Source of the DNA: Clostridia bacterium
Lineage (GTDB): Bacteria > Bacillota_A > Clostridia > Oscillospirales > CAG-272
Length of the DNA stretch: 9,114 nt
Reading direction: 5' to 3'
Assembly: GCA_017408625.1 (NCBI GenBank)
Contig: JAFQUG010000253.1
Coordinates: forward strand, 1 to 9,114
Shown here: piece after piece, positions 7,446 to 9,114 of the stretch
Numbering within the stretch: the first letter of the stretch is position 1
Layout of the letters: the number at the start of each line of letters is the position of its first letter
The notes under the pieces: model-generated
The model's database searches: none
Seen by the model: the letters and a program-made list of their open reading frames with translations, nothing else
Told to the model about the DNA's origin: nothing
Program-made: the position numbers and the translations under genes

Positions 7446-7481
7446 ATCTCCCTGTAAGACCTATAGGTCTTACAGGGAGAT
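7446..7481 (-). ncRNA. perfect 36-bp palindrome in lipoprotein 1 leader
   Basis: The 18-base arm ATCTCCCTGTAAGACCTA (7446-7463) is followed immediately by its exact reverse complement (7464-7481). The palindrome begins about 10 nt downstream of the predicted transcription start and ends 25 nt before the ATG at 7420. On the minus strand it is followed by TTGTCACAATAATAAGG, with no T run, so it does not look like a terminator. It occupies the same place as the 36-nt hairpin before the 5296-6240 gene. A structured 5' leader is the simplest reading; an operator for a dimeric repressor is the alternative. Confidence 0.65.
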
Positions 7482-7496
7482 ACCTACGGTTCAACT

Positions 7497-7524
7497 ATAT
7501 TAGTGCAATAACATATTGCATCAA
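7497..7524 (-). promoter_or_regulatory. probable promoter of lipoprotein 1
   Basis: The minus strand has TTGATG (7519-7524) and TAATAT (7497-7502) separated by 16 bases, each close to the sigma-A consensus. The predicted start at about 7490 would place the 36-bp palindrome at the very 5' end of the transcript. Confidence 0.4.
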
Positions 7525-7543
7525 TCAATATCATATTTGAAAA

Positions 7544-8080
7544 TCAATCAATCCAATATCTATAGTACAATAGCCCCGACGGGATATTGTTTGTTGTGTC
7601 ACCTAATTTCCATTGAACCTTTGCGTCGATATACAGTTCAACTCCCGGTGCGTACTCGATGATTTCAGCAATTGGATACAGTTCCACTCGTTCATAGGAT
7701 ATAACTCGGTAATCACCCTCGGAATCACGACCAAACGTACCAATATATTTGCATACTTGGTCGTCCTCATAGCCATCAGCACTGCTCTTGTCTTCTTCCA
7801 TTAGCATAATTGTTATAGTACGATTGGTATTTCTAACAAAACCCTCCGGCATACAAAAAGAGGTGACATAGAAATAAACACCTACATTTCCCGAGTCAGG
7901 ATTTGCGAACTGTGAAGTTAGGTTTTGAGTCTCATCTCGCCCCCACTGTCGTGTGACATACTGAGGAGAATCGGTATAGCCGGAATATCCATAGTGGTCA
8001 GCAAACACTTCGATGCAAGCCATACTGCAAAGCACCACTGCAAGCAGAATGGCAATAACTGTTTTCTTATACGATTTCAT
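7544..8080 (-). CDS. secreted protein of unknown function, 178 aa
   Basis: A 178-aa protein I cannot assign to a family. Residues 1-27 form a standard signal peptide: MKSYKK, a hydrophobic run 8-21, and a likely cleavage site VFA before Asp28. A Cys at 22 is not in a good lipobox, so release or wall association is favoured over lipidation. The mature part starts DHYGYSGYTDSPQY, is rich in aromatics and alternating strand-like segments (GVYFYVTSF, RTITIMLM, VELYIDAKVQWKL), and has two Cys (76 and 110) that could form a disulfide. A small beta domain is likely. The start is supported by AGAAGG five bases upstream. It is the first large gene after a perfect consensus promoter and is preceded by a coupled 20-codon ORF. 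It could be a ligand or effector for the lipoprotein/ABC system, which is inference. Confidence 0.85.
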   Translation of the reverse strand: MKSYKKTVIAILLAVVLCSMACIEVFADHYGYSGYTDSPQYVTRQWGRDETQNLTSQFANPDSGNVGVYFYVTSFCMPEGFVRNTNRTITIMLMEEDKSSADGYEDDQVCKYIGTFGRDSEGDYRVISYERVELYPIAEIIEYAPGVELYIDAKVQWKLGDTTNNIPSGLLYYRYWID

Positions 8081-8089
8081 GGTAACCTT

Positions 8090-8152
8090 CTAAATTATTT
8101 CAATGTAAATTGTGATATTAACGCAGGACAAACCATTGAAATTGTTGCCCAT
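8090..8152 (-). CDS. 20-aa upstream ORF coupled to the secreted-protein gene
   Basis: The ATG at 8152 is preceded by AAGGAGG (8161-8167) at an ideal 8-nt spacing. It opens a frame encoding MGNNFNGLSC followed by VNITIYIEII and ends with TAG (8090-8092). That stop overlaps the AGAAGG ribosome binding site of the 178-aa gene, whose ATG is 9 nt further on. Its ribosome binding site is stronger than that of the main gene, as expected for a coupling or leader peptide. A role in attenuation, or as a small secreted or membrane-active peptide, cannot be told from sequence. Confidence 0.5.
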   Translation of the reverse strand: MGNNFNGLSCVNITIYIEII

Positions 8153-8160
8153 TGGACTCT

Positions 8161-8167
8161 CCTCCTT
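8161..8167 (-). promoter_or_regulatory. strong RBS of the 20-codon ORF
   Basis: AAGGAGG on the minus strand, 8 nt before the ATG at 8152. It is the strongest evidence that the small ORF is translated. Confidence 0.6.
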
Positions 8168-8275
8168 CCCCAAATCGCATCGCCATGTCAAAACAAGTCT
8201 TCCATATCCTCCACGCAATGAACGCTTTCCTCGCGTATCAGAACCCCATGCATATTCAATTATGCTTTCATGGTA

Positions 8276-8304
8276 ATTATAACATATATTTCCAGCCTTG
8301 TCAA
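8276..8304 (-). promoter_or_regulatory. perfect sigma-A promoter for the cluster
   Basis: On the minus strand TTGACA (8299-8304) and TATAAT (8276-8281) are separated by exactly 17 bases, with an extended -10 TG at 8283-8284. All twelve consensus bases match. Transcription should start at about 8268-8269, giving a leader of roughly 115 nt before the 20-codon ORF. No operator is evident in it, so expression may be high and controlled mainly after initiation. Confidence 0.85.
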
Positions 8305-8344
8305 TGCATGTTTTGTATAAATTGTCCGTACTAATTTCATGCAT

Positions 8345-8577
8345 TCTGTTAAGAGCAAATACTACATAACGGTGGCAAGGACGGTGCCTTGTATGCGTCC
8401 GTTGTTACATTGTGCCGAAGGCGGGCGTTCGCATTTCGCCTTTGTCGCAACATTCCTCTCCGACACGCAACGCCCCACCAATTCTGCATTCTGCATTCTG
8501 CTTCATTCTGCTTCATTTTGCTGCATTTTGCCCGCTGCATTTCTTTGATTTCCTCTTGCACTGCGGCGACAAATGTG
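8345..8577. other. non-coding scrap region with short repeats
   Basis: No gene with a believable start is seen. The stretch contains small inverted repeats, for example AAGGCG with CGCCTT around 8420-8450, and a simple-sequence block at 8481-8530. It separates the cluster promoter from the tyrA fragment and looks like accumulated repeat remnants. A minus-strand frame at its right end gives TFVAAVQEEIKEMQ, which could be the scrap of a gene but has no recognisable partner. Confidence 0.4.
8481..8530. repeat. imperfect tandem repeat of ATTCTGC units
   Basis: The block reads as two ATTCTGC units, then two ATTCTGCTTC units, then ATTTTGCTGC and ATTTTGC. Unit length changes from 7 to 10, suggesting slippage. 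Confidence 0.75.
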
Positions 8578-8886
8578 CTATACGTTGAGCCAAGCCACGC
8601 GGGTCATATCCTTGTAGCTGCCTGCCGAAAAGCCCTTGTGCGCGCGTGCGGTGGGACTTTTGACGTAGGCGTTGGACACCACGTGCGCCAGCTGCGAGGT
8701 AAAGGCGATCATGCGGTCATGCTCGTCCGCCGTGCTGACCGTGATCGAGCCAAAGCCCATGGGGGCAAGCAGATTTTTGACCTTGCCAAGCAGGGCAATG
8801 TCATCATAGGTGGGGGGCACGATGACCATAGGCGCGCCCGAGAACAGGTTTGCCCGCGCGTACTTGACGCCCGAGTTGTGCGTGCC
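8578..8886 (-). pseudogene. tyrA: internal fragment of prephenate dehydrogenase
   Basis: About 102 codons of an intact minus-strand frame match the middle of TyrA, the NAD-dependent enzyme that converts prephenate to 4-hydroxyphenylpyruvate in tyrosine synthesis. Recognisable parts are GTHNSGVKYARANLFSGAPM, VPPTYDDIALL, DEHDRMIAFTSQLAHVVSNA and HKGFSAGSYKDMTRVAWLN, the end of the NAD domain and the start of the helical dimer domain. Homology starts abruptly at Gly (8886), just where a conserved HPMAG motif should continue upstream. It ends at AWLN, one codon before a stop. The Rossmann nucleotide-binding half and the C-terminal helices are missing, so it cannot be an active enzyme. The frame has no internal stops and is strongly GC-rich, suggesting recent capture. 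A full-length copy presumably exists elsewhere. Confidence 0.85.
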
Positions 8887-8898
8887 CGACCAAAATCG

Positions 8899-8927
8899 GC
8901 TTTGAGAGCAATCTCAAAGCCCTTTTT
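8899..8927 (+). terminator. plus-strand terminator-like hairpin
   Basis: GCTTTGAGA (8899-8907) pairs with TCTCAAAGC (8912-8920) around a GCAA loop, followed on the plus strand by CCTTTTT. No plus-strand gene ends here in the window, so it may be a repeat component. Confidence 0.5.
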
Positions 8928-8929
8928 GG

Positions 8930-8960
8930 AAAAAGAAAACCCCGCCATAGTGGCGGGGTT
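8930..8960 (-). terminator. minus-strand terminator hairpin
   Basis: AACCCCGCCA (8938-8947) pairs with TGGCGGGGTT (8951-8960) around a 3-nt loop. On the minus strand it is followed by TTCTTTTTCC. It would stop leftward transcription coming from within or beyond the insertion element. Confidence 0.65.
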
Positions 8961-8999
8961 CAATAAAGGCTATGCCGATGAGAGGAAATCCTCCAAATA

Positions 9000-9008
9000 T
9001 GATATAAT
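9000..9008 (+). promoter_or_regulatory. extended -10 promoter of tnpA
   Basis: TGATATAAT gives a perfect TATAAT (9003-9008) with the extended TG (9000-9001). The -35 region is poor. Transcription would start at about 9015, downstream of the left arm of the inverted repeat. Confidence 0.55.
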
Positions 9009-9039
9009 TAGATTGACCTGCCAGTCAAAGTAAACAAAC

Positions 9040-9054
9040 ATATTTGGAGGATTT
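9040..9054 (+). promoter_or_regulatory. tnpA RBS inside an inverted-repeat arm
   Basis: This arm contains GGAGG (9046-9050), 8 nt before the tnpA ATG at 9059. It is the exact reverse complement of 8986-9000. In a transcript that includes both arms the ribosome binding site would be buried in a 15-bp stem. Confidence 0.7.
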
Positions 9055-9058
9055 ATCT

Positions 9059-9114
9059 ATGAGTAACACAAACATAGACAATAATAGTTTAGCACATACC
9101 AAGTGGAATTGCAA
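9059..9114 (+). CDS. tnpA: IS200/IS605-family transposase TnpA, N-terminus (partial)
   Basis: The reading frame MSNTNIDNNSLAHTKWNC continues past the window end. The SLAHTKWNC pattern matches the start of IS200-type Y1 transposases, which continue KYHIVFAPKYRR and carry a His-x-His pair and one catalytic Tyr. These small proteins (about 150 aa) move single-stranded circles using hairpin recognition. Only 18 codons are visible, so the catalytic residues cannot be checked. GGAGG lies 8 nt upstream of the ATG. Confidence 0.8.
   Translation, partial: MSNTNIDNNSLAHTKWNC

Larger units (their letters stand above)
8986..9114 (+). mobile_element. IS200/IS605-family element, left end (partial)
   Basis: The left part of an insertion sequence, running off the window. 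It contains a perfect 15-bp inverted repeat (8986-9000 with 9040-9054), an inner hairpin TTGAC/GTCAA (9013-9017 with 9024-9028), an extended -10 promoter and the first codons of a TnpA. IS200/IS605 elements lack terminal inverted repeats and use subterminal hairpins instead, so the exact left boundary cannot be set here. Confidence 0.75.

Noticed and set aside
7446..7481. Leader hairpins as rho-independent terminators of the preceding genes
   Set aside because: The minus-strand sequence after each stem (GATTGTCACAATAA, GATTGTGAAAATC) has no T run, and the hairpins sit much closer to the following start codon than to the preceding stop.
7544..8080. The secreted protein as a lactococcin-972-type bacteriocin with its export ABC genes
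   Set aside because: The cluster layout is reminiscent, but the protein is much longer and lacks motifs I associate with that family, and the ABC genes are fused ATPase-permeases rather than separate subunits.
7544..8080. The secreted protein as a lipoprotein via Cys22
   Set aside because: The residues before Cys22 (CSMA) make a poor lipobox and a good signal peptidase I site, VFA before Asp28, follows.
8153..8269. A known riboswitch or RNase P-like RNA in the leader (a GAGGAAAG-like string is present)
   Set aside because: The leader is too short for RNase P and I could not fold a conserved core. The match is only a few bases.
8389..9033. A long plus-strand open frame of 214 codons
   Set aside because: It is the antisense shadow of the tyrA fragment and runs through simple repeats and terminator hairpins.

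Overview
The window looks like an accessory region of a low-to-mid GC Bacillota chromosome, most likely a gut-type member of Clostridia (Oscillospiraceae-like). The grounds are strong AGGAGG-type ribosome binding sites, consensus sigma-A promoters, Gram-positive lipoprotein signals, a tyrA fragment of clostridial type and an IS200/IS605 element. Taxonomy is inferred from style only. Base composition changes along the window: the two ABC genes and the tyrA fragment are visibly GC-rich, and the lipoprotein genes, the secreted-protein gene and most intergenic stretches are AT-richer.

Layout. Positions 1-430 hold no convincing large gene. They contain a plus-strand terminator hairpin (69-111), a possible minus-strand promoter and short ORF leaving the window to the left, and the terminator (302-338) that closes the main gene cluster. 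Positions 427-8080 are a six-gene minus-strand cluster. In transcription order it encodes a secreted 178-aa protein (7544-8080), three paralogous lipoproteins (6533-7420, 5296-6240, 4294-5202), and two fused ABC-ATPase/FtsX-type permeases (2232-4229 and 427-2220). The last two are tightly coupled and probably form a heterodimeric MacB-like transporter. A textbook promoter (TTGACA, 17 bp, TATAAT, with an extended -10 TG) at 8276-8304 drives the first gene. It is followed by a 20-codon upstream ORF whose stop codon overlaps the ribosome binding site of the secreted-protein gene.

Each lipoprotein gene has a hairpin of the same 36-nt layout in its 5' region. One copy is a perfect 36-bp palindrome, one is a near-perfect stem with a different sequence, and one is decayed. 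The lipoproteins share an almost invariant C-terminal domain and a divergent N-terminal domain. They are mosaic: copies 4294-5202 and 6533-7420 share an exact 118-bp tract that runs past the stop codon, whereas 4294-5202 and 5296-6240 share their signal peptide and leader. The working idea, which is inference, is a cell-surface system in which exported proteins act with a dedicated two-component ABC-FtsX machine, for example in envelope stress, peptide resistance or immunity, or lipoprotein handling.

Positions 8345-9114 are a mobile-element scrap zone. They hold simple-sequence repeats, an internal fragment of prephenate dehydrogenase (tyrA), two oppositely oriented terminator-like hairpins, and the left end of an IS200/IS605-family element whose tnpA starts at 9059 and runs off the window. 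The tnpA ribosome binding site lies in one arm of a perfect 15-bp inverted repeat whose other arm lies upstream of the element's own promoter.
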